From Cyanobacteriota bacterium (GTDB lineage: Bacteria; Acidobacteriota; Vicinamibacteria; Vicinamibacterales; UBA2999): a stretch of DNA of 56,026 bases. The DNA lies in NCBI GenBank assembly GCA_019752015.1, contig JAIEMQ010000010.1:1-56026 (forward strand). Direction: 5' to 3'. Positions within the stretch are counted from its first letter, which is position 1. Each line of letters begins with the position of its first letter. Positions 6,852 through 17,685 of the stretch are shown here, in pieces. A program made the translations under genes and the position numbers. The notes beneath the pieces are model-generated. The model searched no databases. It was not told the origin of the DNA and saw only the letters and a program-made list of their open reading frames with translations.

Positions 6852-8742
6852 CGATTGCCGCCATGTTGGCCACTGCAGCCGCACGCACCGGGGTTGTCGG
6901 CGTGGCGGGCGGCCGCGGCGTCAGCACCGGCAGCGGCAGTCCGTCTCGCTGCGCGAAGTAGGTTTCGATGATGTGGCGCGCAACCTGTGCCGCGGACGAA
7001 CCATGCTCGCCGTGCTCGGCGAAAACCACGCCGGCAATCTCGGGATTGTTTTTCGGCGCCATGAACACGAACCAGCCGTGGTCGCGAAGGTCCTGATCGG
7101 TCTTGCCGCGCGCGCGCTCCCTGCCCTGGAGCGAAATGACCTGCGCCGTCCCGGTCTTGCCGGCGACGTCCCGGCCCGCGATCCTCGCGCGCCCACCGGT
7201 GCCGGAGCCGTTGACCACCAGCCAGAGTCCGTCGCGAACGACGGACGCCGTCTCGGGCTTCAGCAGCAACGGCGGGTACGGGCTCGGCGGCATCGCCACC
7301 GGCTGCCAGCCCTTCCCTTCATCGGACGCCTTGACCAGGCGCGGCACCACGCGCGAGCCGCCATTGGCGACGGTCGCCATCATCACCGCCAGCCCCATCG
7401 GCGTCACGTCCACCATCCCCTGGCCGATCGCCACCGACACGGTGTCGCCGGAGTACCACTTCTCCTTGAAGCGCTTGCGCTTCCACTCCTGCGACGGCAC
7501 GATGCTCTCGACTTCGTTGGGCAGGTCGATGCCGCTCTTGCCGGCCAGGCCGAGCAGCTCGCCCCACTTATGGATGCGATCGATGCCGAGCATGTCGCCC
7601 ACGGTGTAGAAGTAGGTGTTGCAGGACTTCTCGATGGCGCGCCGCATGTCCACGGAGCCGTGCTTGCCGAGGCACTGGAAGAAGCGGCCGTAGAACGTTC
7701 CGCCGCCGGCGCAGAAAATCTGGCGCTCCGGCGTGATCACGCCTTCCTCGAGCGCCGCCGTGGCAATCAGCACCTTGAACGTGGAGCCGGGCGAGTAGCG
7801 TCCCTGGATGGCGCGGTTCTGCAGCGGCCGCAGCTTGTTGGTATTGAGTGACGCCCAGGTCGCGCGATCGATGCCGGTCGCGAAATCGTTCGGATCGAAT
7901 GCCGGCAGGCTCGTCAACGTCAGTACGTCGCCGTTCTTCGGCTCGAGCACCACGGCGGATCCGTTGTAGCCGAAATTGCGGAACGCATCCTCCGCCGCCT
8001 TCTGCATCGCGTAATTCACGGTCAGCTGCACGCGGCGTCCCTGCACCGGCGGCACTTCTTCGAGCGTGCGGATTTCGCGGCCCATGCTGTTGACGACAAC
8101 CCGCCGCGCGCCGTCTTCGCCCATCAGCAGCTTGTTGTAAACGCGCTCGACACCGAACTGGCCGACGATCGATCCGGTCGTGACGTTCTCGTCCTTCATC
8201 TGATCTTCGCTGGCTTCGCCAACGTAACCGATCAGATGCGCCGCCATGTCCTGGTCGGGATACTGGCGCGTCGGCACTTCCTGCACCAGCACGCCCGGCA
8301 GCTCGAAGTCGAGACGCCGCGCGGTGACGGCCGCGACCTGCGCGAGCGTCGCATCCGGCACGACGACGATCGGACGATAGGCGGGCTCACGGCGATGGCG
8401 ATCGACAATGTCCTTGACGGACTTTTGATCGACGCCGGTCACCGTCGACAGCACGCGAATGGTGCGATCGAGATCCTTGGTGCGTTCGCGATCGATCGAG
8501 ATGTTGAAGGAATTCCGGTTCTCGACGAGCAGCTTGCCGGTGCGGTCGTAGATGATGCCGCGCGGCGCGCGCAGCGTCAGCGTCCGCTGGTGATTGTTCT
8601 CCGCCATTTCCTTGAACTGGGCGTGCTGAACAATCTGGAAGAACCAGAAACCAAAGGCGAGCAGGACGAAGCCGACACCGATGGCGACGCGCAGCACCGT
8701 GAGGCGCTGGGTCAGCCGGCGGCGATCTTCGGCAAGTGCCAT
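6772..8742 (-). CDS. mrdA: Penicillin-binding protein 2 (transpeptidase of the elongasome)
   Basis: The protein has 656 residues from ATG 8742 (MALAEDRRRLTQRL), chosen because it lies 8 nt after the mreD stop; longer upstream readings would run into mreD. It has one N-terminal membrane helix (VAIGVGFVLLAFGFWFF), a pedestal domain, then the transpeptidase with SxxK in YSPGSTFKVL (Ser near 316), SCN near 371 and KTGTAQ near 530. It cross-links lateral-wall peptidoglycan with RodA. About the last 30 residues (after IETYFAQRDGLPLPV...) are Ala/Pro/Arg-rich and are encoded by palindromic DNA: a CCCCGCC hairpin (6835-6851) and 10-bp arms TTAGCGAGGC at 6772-6781 and 6810-6819. The stop codon lies in the terminal arm, so the tail looks like a repeat-derived extension. 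Confidence 0.95.
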   Translation of the reverse strand: MALAEDRRRLTQRLTVLRVAIGVGFVLLAFGFWFFQIVQHAQFKEMAENNHQRTLTLRAPRGIIYDRTGKLLVENRNSFNISIDRERTKDLDRTIRVLSTVTGVDQKSVKDIVDRHRREPAYRPIVVVPDATLAQVAAVTARRLDFELPGVLVQEVPTRQYPDQDMAAHLIGYVGEASEDQMKDENVTTGSIVGQFGVERVYNKLLMGEDGARRVVVNSMGREIRTLEEVPPVQGRRVQLTVNYAMQKAAEDAFRNFGYNGSAVVLEPKNGDVLTLTSLPAFDPNDFATGIDRATWASLNTNKLRPLQNRAIQGRYSPGSTFKVLIATAALEEGVITPERQIFCAGGGTFYGRFFQCLGKHGSVDMRRAIEKSCNTYFYTVGDMLGIDRIHKWGELLGLAGKSGIDLPNEVESIVPSQEWKRKRFKEKWYSGDTVSVAIGQGMVDVTPMGLAVMMATVANGGSRVVPRLVKASDEGKGWQPVAMPPSPYPPLLLKPETASVVRDGLWLVVNGSGTGGRARIAGRDVAGKTGTAQVISLQGRERARGKTDQDLRDHGWFVFMAPKNNPEIAGVVFAEHGEHGSSAAQVARHIIETYFAQRDGLPLPVLTPRPPATPTTPVRAAAVANMAAIAPPEAGQGDTALARRSRTARFVAEPR

Positions 8743-8750
8743 ACGTGTAA

Positions 8751-9260
8751 TTATCGCTTCAAAAACCGCCCGGCGCGACGCCTGTCGACGAAGCCCGGGA
8801 ACCACTCGATCATCTGAAACGCCACCACCCCGACGAACGCATTTCCGAACGCCTGCCCCACGATCGAGGTGTACGGCGCCGGGAACTGGCCCAGGTTCAA
8901 GAGCTGGTACAGCCCGGTGAAAACCGCCTGGTGCAACACCGTGGCCACCACCAGCAGCAGGAACCTCGGCAGCGGCGCCGTGACGATGAACTGGGTGCCC
9001 AGCAAGCCCGACAGGAACCCGACCAGCGTCTTCGCCAGGCCGCCAATACCCAGGATGCCGCTCGACAGCGCATCCACCGTCAGGCCCGCCACCGTGCCCG
9101 CCACCACGCCGGTCACCGGACCGGATTTGATCCCGACATACACCACGACGATCAACACCAGATCGATCGCCGCGCTGCTGCCCGCAAAAATGTAGCGCGC
9201 CAGCGTGGTCTGAACGGCGATCGAAATCAGGATCGCCGCCAGCGCCGCCGCACCTCTCAC
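8751..9260 (-). CDS. mreD: Rod-shape-determining protein MreD
   Basis: The protein has 169 residues with five to six hydrophobic segments, matching the small integral-membrane MreD. The GTG start overlaps the mreC stop (GTGA, 9257-9260), a tight coupling usual for mreC/mreD. MreD sits in the inner membrane, modulates MreC and so activates the PBP2-RodA synthase. The sequence is weakly conserved in the family, so the assignment rests on hydropathy, size and position between mreC and mrdA. Confidence 0.9.
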   Translation of the reverse strand: MRGAAALAAILISIAVQTTLARYIFAGSSAAIDLVLIVVVYVGIKSGPVTGVVAGTVAGLTVDALSSGILGIGGLAKTLVGFLSGLLGTQFIVTAPLPRFLLLVVATVLHQAVFTGLYQLLNLGQFPAPYTSIVGQAFGNAFVGVVAFQMIEWFPGFVDRRRAGRFLKR

Positions 9261-10108
9261 TTCCCGGGCTCCTCGTCCACCGCCGTGCGCGACGCCGGCG
9301 GCGTCCGCACGATCAGCACTTCCTCCAGACGCGAGAAATCCACCGCCGGGCGAATCACGATCTCGTGATACGCGCCGGCGCCACGATCGGCGTGGTCGAT
9401 CATGCCGATCACGAATCCCTTCGGATAGATGCCGTCGATGCCCGACGTCACGACCAGATCGCCGGTCTTCACGTCGGCGGTGCCGGGCACGTATTGCATC
9501 CGCAGCATGCCGTCGCCGATGCCGACCACGACACCCTGCACGCGCGTGCGCTCGATCAGCGCGCCGGCCGCCGCGTTGCGATCGATCAGCAGCTGGACTT
9601 TCGAAGCGCGGCGGCTCGGCAGAATGACGCGGCCGACGACGCCGGCCGGTGAGATCACCGCCATGTCCGTCGCGAGGCTGTCGGAGGATCCCTTGTCGAT
9701 GGTGACGGTCTTGAAGTCGGGGCTCGCGCCGCCGGCGATCACTTCCGCGGCGACGGTGTCGAGCTGTGCGCGCTCACGCAGCTCGAGCAGCTGGCGCAGG
9801 TTGTCGGTGCGCTGCGCCTCGGTGCGCTCCTGCTGCAGCCGCACCTGCATCGCCGCCATTTCCTGCTTGAGCGCGTTGTTTTCTTCCTGGACCTGTTGCA
9901 GCGCGACGTAGCCGGACCACAGGCCGCGCACGCCGTCGATCACGGCCATGGTGCCGCGCTGCACTTCAGAAAAACTGCCGAAGGTCACGACCTGCAGGAC
10001 CGGCAGGCCCGACGCGGTGTTGACCTGCGCGGAAATCAGAATGACGTGAAGGAGGATGGCGCCGCCGAGCACCACGCCCGGCCGTTGCTTGATGTCTGCG
10101 ATCGCCAT
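9257..10108 (-). CDS. mreC: Rod-shape-determining protein MreC
   Basis: The protein has 283 residues: a short cytoplasmic tail and one membrane helix (VVLGGAILLHVILISAQV), then a coiled coil rich in Gln/Glu/Leu (YVALQQVQEENNALKQEMAAMQVRL...) and two beta-barrel subdomains with the family motif SDSLATDMAVISPAGVVGRV and the later YPKGFVIGMI. MreC assembles as periplasmic filaments, binds PBP2 and switches it on. It is flanked by mreB and mreD. The spacer to mreB (10109-10143) consists largely of a GGGARCC heptamer array. Confidence 0.95.
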   Translation of the reverse strand: MAIADIKQRPGVVLGGAILLHVILISAQVNTASGLPVLQVVTFGSFSEVQRGTMAVIDGVRGLWSGYVALQQVQEENNALKQEMAAMQVRLQQERTEAQRTDNLRQLLELRERAQLDTVAAEVIAGGASPDFKTVTIDKGSSDSLATDMAVISPAGVVGRVILPSRRASKVQLLIDRNAAAGALIERTRVQGVVVGIGDGMLRMQYVPGTADVKTGDLVVTSGIDGIYPKGFVIGMIDHADRGAGAYHEIVIRPAVDFSRLEEVLIVRTPPASRTAVDEEPGK

Positions 10109-10120
10109 AAGGGCTACTGA

Positions 10121-10143
10121 CGGGAACCGGGAGCCGGGAACCG
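10121..10143. repeat. Heptamer array (GGGARCC) between mreB and mreC
   Basis: About three units GGGAACC, GGGAGCC, GGGAACC fill the 35-nt mreB-mreC spacer and end one base before the mreB stop codon. The same heptamer occurs at 46209-46239 and 50674-50704. Confidence 0.8.
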
Positions 10144-12262
<2,119 letters not shown>

Positions 12263-12330
12263 TCAACTGACTGAATATATCACGGCGGCAGTTTGTGTTA
12301 CGATTTCCTTTTCCTAGAGGAACTCCAAGC

Positions 12331-14253
12331 ATGACCATGCTCGACCGGATGCGGCGCCATAAGGGCTGGCTCAAATGGAGCCTGGCGCTCGTCGTCCTCA
12401 CCTTTGTCGTCTTCTACATCCCCGACTTCCTGACCACCCCCACCGGCGCGGCGCCGAGTGAAGTGCTCGCGGAAGTCGAAGGCGAACCGATCACGGTCGG
12501 CGCGTTCACGCGGCGTTACAACGCGCAGGTCAACGCGTATCGCAATGCCTACGGCGGGCAGATCAACGATCAGTTGATCAAGCAGCTCGGCATCGATCGG
12601 CAGATCCTCAATCAGCTCGTCGACGAAGAAGCGATGGTCGCCGAGTCGCGCCGGCAGGGCATCACGGTCAGCGACGTCGAGATCCGCGAGCGCATCCTCG
12701 CGCTCCCCGGCTTCCAGGAGAACGGCAAGTTCATCGGCGAGCAGCGCTATCGCCAGCTGCTGCAGATGCAGAATCCGCCGATGACCACCGCCGATTTCGA
12801 GCGCAGCTTGCGCCGCGCGCTGCAGATTGAAAAGCTCCGCAACGCCCTCACCGGATGGATGTCGGTGGGCGACGCCGAAGTGGCCGCGGAATTCCGCCGC
12901 CGTAACGAGAAGGTCAAGCTCGACGTCGTGCCGATCACGCCGGAGGCGTTCAAGAGCCAGGTCACCGTCAGCGACGCGGAGATCGCGGCGGCGTTCGAGA
13001 AGTCGAAGGAGCGCTATCGCATCGGCGAGAAGCGCAAGATCAAGTACGCGCTGCTCAACGTCGATCAGGTCCGGCAGACGATCACGATTCCCGAGACCGA
13101 AATCGCGGCGTTCTACCAGCAGAATCTGTCGCAGTATCAAACCCCGGCGCAGGTGCGCGCCAGCCACATCCTGTTCAAGACCGAGGGCAAGGACGAAAAA
13201 GCCGTCCAGGCGAAAGCCGAAGAAGTGCTCAAGCTCGCCAAGGCGCCCGGCGCGGATTTCGCCGGCCTCGCGAAGAAGTACTCGGAAGATGAATCGAACA
13301 ACGCCAACGGCGGCGACCTCGATTACTTCGGCCGCGGCCGCATGGTCCCCGAGTTCGAGAACGCCGCGTTCACCATGAAGAACGGCGAGATCAGCGATCT
13401 CGTCAAGACGTCGTTCGGCTTCCACATCATCAAGATGGTGGACAACAAGCCTGAAGCGACGCGGCCGCTCGCCGAAGTGCGCGCCGAGCTCGAAGATCAG
13501 CTGAAGTGGCAGCGCGCCCAGGCGGAAGCCGAGAAGATCGCGAAGTCGCTCGAGGCGACCATGAAGACGCAGGCCGATCTCGATCGCATCGCGAAAGAGC
13601 ACGGCATGCAGGTCACCGAGACGGGCCTCATCCAGATGGCCGAGCCGATCCAGGGCGTGGGCTCACAGCCCGAGCTCTCGGGCCGCGTCTTCGGCATGAA
13701 GGAAGGCGACGTCACGCCGGCCATGCGCGTCGCCACCGGCTGGGTGTTCGCCACGGTCACGGGCCGCCAGGACGCCTACATCCCGCAGCTCGCCGAAGTG
13801 AAGACACGGGTCGCTGAAGACGTGAAGCAGGACAAGGCCATCGAGATGGCGAAGCAGCGCGCCGCGGCGATTGCGACCGAGCTCAAGGGCGCGAAGGATT
13901 TCGCCGCCGCTGCGAAGCGCGCGGGCCTCGAGATCAAGACGACCGAGCTCGTCACGCGCGGCTCGGCGATTCCCGATGTCGGCATCAGCGAGGCGGTCGA
14001 CGCGGCGGCGTTCAGCCTGCCGCAAGGCGGCGTCAGCGACGCGATCACCACGCCGGCCGGCACCGCGATCATCCGCGTCGCCGAGAAGGTCAGCGTCACC
14101 GGCGTCGAGGTCGAATCGGGCCGCGATCTGTTGCGGGATGAACTGGTGAACCAGCGCCGCGACAAGTTCTTCGGCGCCTACATGCAGAAGGCGAAGCAGA
14201 CGCTCAAGATCACGACGCGCGAGGACACGCTCGCGCGCGTCGTCGGCAGCTAG
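12331..14253 (+). CDS. ppiD: PpiD/SurA-like periplasmic peptidyl-prolyl isomerase
   Basis: ATG 12331 is preceded by AGAGGAAC; an upstream TTG at 12295 is less likely. The product has 640 residues. A single N-terminal membrane anchor (KWSLALVVLTFVVFYIPDFL) is followed by a SurA_N-like helical domain, then a parvulin domain at about residues 274-370 (VRASHILFKTEG, then FAGLAKKYSEDES, GGDLDYFGRGRMVPEFENAAF, SFGFHIIKM). A C-terminal helical region follows. It folds outer-membrane or secreted proteins at the periplasmic face of the inner membrane. Its last 4 nt overlap convergent sppA. The assignment to PpiD rather than SurA rests on the anchor and length. Confidence 0.9.
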   Translation: MTMLDRMRRHKGWLKWSLALVVLTFVVFYIPDFLTTPTGAAPSEVLAEVEGEPITVGAFTRRYNAQVNAYRNAYGGQINDQLIKQLGIDRQILNQLVDEEAMVAESRRQGITVSDVEIRERILALPGFQENGKFIGEQRYRQLLQMQNPPMTTADFERSLRRALQIEKLRNALTGWMSVGDAEVAAEFRRRNEKVKLDVVPITPEAFKSQVTVSDAEIAAAFEKSKERYRIGEKRKIKYALLNVDQVRQTITIPETEIAAFYQQNLSQYQTPAQVRASHILFKTEGKDEKAVQAKAEEVLKLAKAPGADFAGLAKKYSEDESNNANGGDLDYFGRGRMVPEFENAAFTMKNGEISDLVKTSFGFHIIKMVDNKPEATRPLAEVRAELEDQLKWQRAQAEAEKIAKSLEATMKTQADLDRIAKEHGMQVTETGLIQMAEPIQGVGSQPELSGRVFGMKEGDVTPAMRVATGWVFATVTGRQDAYIPQLAEVKTRVAEDVKQDKAIEMAKQRAAAIATELKGAKDFAAAAKRAGLEIKTTELVTRGSAIPDVGISEAVDAAAFSLPQGGVSDAITTPAGTAIIRVAEKVSVTGVEVESGRDLLRDELVNQRRDKFFGAYMQKAKQTLKITTREDTLARVVGS

Positions 14254-16004
14254 CGAACGAAGACGTAGGGCATGTGCGCCAGCACCTGCCCCGATCGGAA
14301 CAAACGAGAGGGAGCGAGAACGGCCGCCAGCGCGCGCCGCTCTCGCGGCCCGAGCAGATCCAGCAGCGCGTCGGACGCAGACGAGGCGCGCACCTTCCCC
14401 GCCGGCGATGACAATCCCTCGGCCAGCACTTCGTAGAAGCTGCGATGCGGCGGATACGACACGAGCTCGACTTCTTCGTCGAGCGGAATGCGCGCGCGCT
14501 GCTTCGCGAGGTCGATGGCCTTGTAGAGGCCGCCCAGTTCGTCGACGAGGCCAATCTGCTTCGCCTGCGCGCCGGTCCAGACGCGGCCCTGCGCAATCTC
14601 GTCGACCTTTTCCGGCGACATGTGCCGCGCCGCGGCGGTGCGTTCGATGAACTGGTCGTAGACGACCTGCATCGACTCTTCGATCTTCGTGCGCTCCTCT
14701 GGCGAGAAGCGGCGATCGGGCGAATAGATCTGCGCGTGCTGGCCGTGGCTGGTCGCTTCGATGTTGGCGCCCATCTTCTCGAGGCTGCCGCTGATCACGA
14801 ATTTCCCGGTGTAGACACCGATCGATCCGGTCAGCGTGCCCGGCTGCGCCACGATCGCGTCGCCGCCGAGCGCAATGTAGTAACCGCCGGAGGCGGCGAG
14901 ATCCGACATCGACACGATCACCGGGCGGTGGTTCTCCCGCGAGATCGACAGCTCGCGCCAGATCACGTCCGAGGCTGTCGACGATCCACCAGGACTATCG
15001 ACGCGCAGCACGATCGCCTTGATCGAGTCGTCGGCGCGCGCATCGCGGATGTATTCGACGAGCGAGTCGGAGCCGACCACCGCACCGTTGACCGGATCGA
15101 AGCCGCTGCTGCCCGAATTGATCACGCCGGTCGCGTTGATGACCGCAATCCTCGAGCGCCGGCGGACACCGGTGCGCTCCCACGAGGCTGAGACGTAGTC
15201 TTCGGCGTCGATGAAGTCGGCGTCTTTGAGTTGCGGCACCAGATCGTCGAGCTCGTCTTCGTACGCGACTTCGTCGATCAACCCGACCCGCAGCGCATCG
15301 ACCGGCTGGAACGGCCCCTGATCGATCAGCGCGCGGACTTCGGTTTCGGTCTTGCCGCGCGCGTCGGCGATCGCATTGACCAGCTGATCGTACTGGCTGC
15401 GATTGAGCGACTCGCTCATGTCTTTGTGGGCGGGCGTGAACGTTTTCTCGAGATAGGTGTTGACCGCGGTCTTGTAGTCGCCGACGTGCAGGAAGTCGGG
15501 ATAGGTGCCGATCCAGTCGAAGGTGCCGCGCAGGAACACTTCGTAGCTGGCGACACCGGTCAGATCGAGCGACGCCGACGGCAGCAGGTAGACCTTGTCG
15601 GCTGCCGAGGCCAGGTAGTACTCGCGATCGCCGCCGTACTCGAGCCACGCGTAAACGTACTTGCCCGACGTCTTGAAGTCGTCGATCGCTTCGCGCAGCT
15701 CCTGCACCTTCGCCCAGAACGGCGAGTTGATGCCGCCGGGACGCAGCAGGATGCCGGCAATGCGCGAATCGCCCTTGGCCTTGCGAATCAGCTCCACGTA
15801 GGCGCGCATCGTCAGCTCGTTGCCGCCGCCGAGGATGAAGTCGGGCACGACTTCCGGCAGGTCGCCCGAGGGCGCGAGCACCAGCGTGGCATGCGAGGGC
15901 ACGCGCGGTTCCTGCGACACGAGGACGTAGAGCAACAGTATCGCGCCTACCGACAGCACGGTAGCGACGATCAGGAACCCGATCACGAAGCGCAAACCCT
16001 TCAC
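14250..16004 (-). CDS. sppA: Signal peptide peptidase SppA, 67-kDa type
   Basis: The protein has 584 residues, the double-domain form. The N-terminal membrane helix ([20 protein letters not shown]) anchors it with the bulk in the periplasm. The Lys/Ser dyad is intact: Lys in [13 protein letters not shown] (near 177, in the N-domain) and nucleophile Ser in [17 protein letters not shown] (near 371, in the C-domain). [13 protein letters not shown] is the family oxyanion region. It degrades signal peptides left in the membrane after secretion. It is convergent with ppiD (4-nt overlap) and divergent from a small membrane-protein gene 26 nt away. Confidence 0.94.
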   Translation of the reverse strand: MKGLRFVIGFLIVATVLSVGAILLLYVLVSQEPRVPSHATLVLAPSGDLPEVVPDFILGGGNELTMRAYVELIRKAKGDSRIAGILLRPGGINSPFWAKVQELREAIDDFKTSGKYVYAWLEYGGDREYYLASAADKVYLLPSASLDLTGVASYEVFLRGTFDWIGTYPDFLHVGDYKTAVNTYLEKTFTPAHKDMSESLNRSQYDQLVNAIADARGKTETEVRALIDQGPFQPVDALRVGLIDEVAYEDELDDLVPQLKDADFIDAEDYVSASWERTGVRRRSRIAVINATGVINSGSSGFDPVNGAVVGSDSLVEYIRDARADDSIKAIVLRVDSPGGSSTASDVIWRELSISRENHRPVIVSMSDLAASGGYYIALGGDAIVAQPGTLTGSIGVYTGKFVISGSLEKMGANIEATSHGQHAQIYSPDRRFSPEERTKIEESMQVVYDQFIERTAAARHMSPEKVDEIAQGRVWTGAQAKQIGLVDELGGLYKAIDLAKQRARIPLDEEVELVSYPPHRSFYEVLAEGLSSPAGKVRASSASDALLDLLGPRERRALAAVLAPSRLFRSGQVLAHMPYVFVR

Positions 16005-16030
16005 AGGATCAGTATAGGCTTATATGCCGT

Positions 16031-16453
16031 ATGGACCGTTCCCGGCTGCTGACCACCATCCTCGTCGTCGTCATCATCGTGCTGATTGGCCAGGTCTACT
16101 GGCAGCGCAGCCGCATTGCGCAGCAGCAGAACGCGATGGCATTTCAGCAGAAGCAATTCGACGAGCAGGCCGGCAAATTAGCCGCCGAGCGCATGAAAGG
16201 ACACCGCGCCGACGTGATGCAGGCGGCGCAGTGGCTGCATCAGTACTACGCGTCCGATGAAGGCCTGCGCCGCGCCGACGGATTGTGGCGCTCCGATCAG
16301 AAGCAACCCGACTTCGAGGCGCTGGGCGCCTGGATCCTCGACGTCTACCTCAACGCGCGCGTCGAGGGAAAGACGGATGAGGAAGCGAAGCAGCTGATCA
16401 AGGACGCCATTCAAAGCAGTGACGAATGGAAGCGGGTGCACGCCCCGAAATGA
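16031..16453 (+). CDS. Small membrane-anchored protein of unknown function
   Basis: The protein has 140 residues. It has an N-terminal membrane helix (LLTTILVVVIIVLIGQVYW), a Gln-rich coiled-coil stretch (RIAQQQNAMAFQQKQFDEQ), and then a soluble alpha-helical domain with WLHQYYASDEGL and AWILDVYLNARVEGKTDEEA. I do not recognise a family. It starts 26 nt from the divergent sppA, so the two may share a promoter region. Its last 56 nt overlap the convergent TPR gene, an unusually long overlap in which both frames appear to be used. Confidence 0.65.
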   Translation: MDRSRLLTTILVVVIIVLIGQVYWQRSRIAQQQNAMAFQQKQFDEQAGKLAAERMKGHRADVMQAAQWLHQYYASDEGLRRADGLWRSDQKQPDFEALGAWILDVYLNARVEGKTDEEAKQLIKDAIQSSDEWKRVHAPK

Positions 16454-17669
16454 CGGCGGCGTGACAGGTGATGCGCGCATCGCGCGTGCCGGTGCGCACC
16501 GCCGCCGCTGATGCCGTCGCGGCCTCGGCAATCTGACCGTTCTTGTAGTACGCCCACGCCAGCGTATCCATGGTCTGAATGTCGGCACGCGAGCGCGCCG
16601 CTTCTTCCGCCAGGCGAACCGCTTCCGCGGCGCGGCCGGGACGCTCGCTGAGAATTCTCGCGAGGACCTGCGGTTGCCTCGAGCCATTGCCCCACGCCGC
16701 GCGCTCGATCTGCTCCGCCATCTGGTAATACTGATCGGCCGCGGTCGCTTCGCCGAGCGCCGACGACAACTCCGCGATCGCGGCGGCGAGATCGGGTGTG
16801 GCGGTCTTCGCGAGCTGCGACTGCAGCATCAAGCGCGCCGCTTTCAGATCGCCATTGCGCATTTTCACGCGCGCCAGTCCGGCAATCGCCATGGGATGTC
16901 CGGGAAATGCCGCCTCAGCACGCTCGTACTCGAGACGGGCCTGCGGCAGCCGGCCCAACTGCAGCAGCAGATCACCGATCTGCGTGTAGTGCCAGGCCTG
17001 CGATTCCGGATCGTTGGGCGACGTGCCGTCGGCGGCGCGGCGCATGTAGTCGAGCGCGCCTTCGAGATCGCCCTTGATCTCGAGCGCGTAGGCGGTGCGC
17101 GCATAGGCCGGTGGTCCAGGCTGTAGCCGCCCCATTCGATCGAAGGCTTCGAACGCGCGCGTGTAATCGCCGAGCTCCATGTAGCCGTCGCCGGCGGCGC
17201 CGTAGTTCCACGCATCGCGCGGATCGACGGCGATCGCCTGGTTGGCTTCGGCAATCGCATCGCCGAAACGATGCTGCGACAACAACACCGCGGCCAGCAT
17301 GCGGCGGGCGTCGTAGTGATCGGGCTGTCGTTTCAGGAACGCGCGCAGATGTTCTTCCGCGGTGATGACCGCGCGTCCGTCGTTGTGCACCCGTTGAATG
17401 CGGATCAACGCGTTCGACAGGGACACGACCGCGGCGGCGTGGTCTGGATCGGCAGCGAGCCGCGCCGTCATGGCGCTGACTGTCGATGCCAGCTCCGCTC
17501 GCGAGGTGCCGGGCGAAGATGCCGGCAACGATCGTCCGCCTTCGCGCAAGGCGCTTCGGCGAGACAGGCTGCCGTCAGACGTTGCCGTGGCGTCTTCACG
17601 AAAGGTGGCCGCCACCACGAAGGCGGCGGCCATCAGGATTGCTACTGGAAACAAGACACGGTTGCTCAT
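16398..17669 (-). CDS. Exported tetratricopeptide-repeat (TPR) protein
   Basis: The protein has 423 residues from ATG 17669 (MSNRVLFPVAILMAAAFVVAA, signal peptide or anchor), chosen because it directly follows the upstream gene's stop by 16 nt and gives a clean signal sequence. The body contains about eight TPR-type helices pairs (A-x3-NQAIAVDPRDAWNYGAAGDGY, RAFEAFDRMGRLQPGPPAY, QIGDLLLQLGRLPQARLEYE, AWAYYKNGQIAEA). TPRs bind proteins, and no enzyme domain is present. It lies downstream of the DUF4331 gene and is probably its operon partner. The N-terminal mature part is encoded across a 20-mer, GCTTCGGCGAGACAGGCTGC, that recurs at the end of the uridine kinase gene. Confidence 0.8.
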   Translation of the reverse strand: MSNRVLFPVAILMAAAFVVAATFREDATATSDGSLSRRSALREGGRSLPASSPGTSRAELASTVSAMTARLAADPDHAAAVVSLSNALIRIQRVHNDGRAVITAEEHLRAFLKRQPDHYDARRMLAAVLLSQHRFGDAIAEANQAIAVDPRDAWNYGAAGDGYMELGDYTRAFEAFDRMGRLQPGPPAYARTAYALEIKGDLEGALDYMRRAADGTSPNDPESQAWHYTQIGDLLLQLGRLPQARLEYERAEAAFPGHPMAIAGLARVKMRNGDLKAARLMLQSQLAKTATPDLAAAIAELSSALGEATAADQYYQMAEQIERAAWGNGSRQPQVLARILSERPGRAAEAVRLAEEAARSRADIQTMDTLAWAYYKNGQIAEAATASAAAVRTGTRDARITCHAAVISGRAPASIRHCFEWRP

Positions 17670-17685
17670 CAGCGTTCCGATCTGC

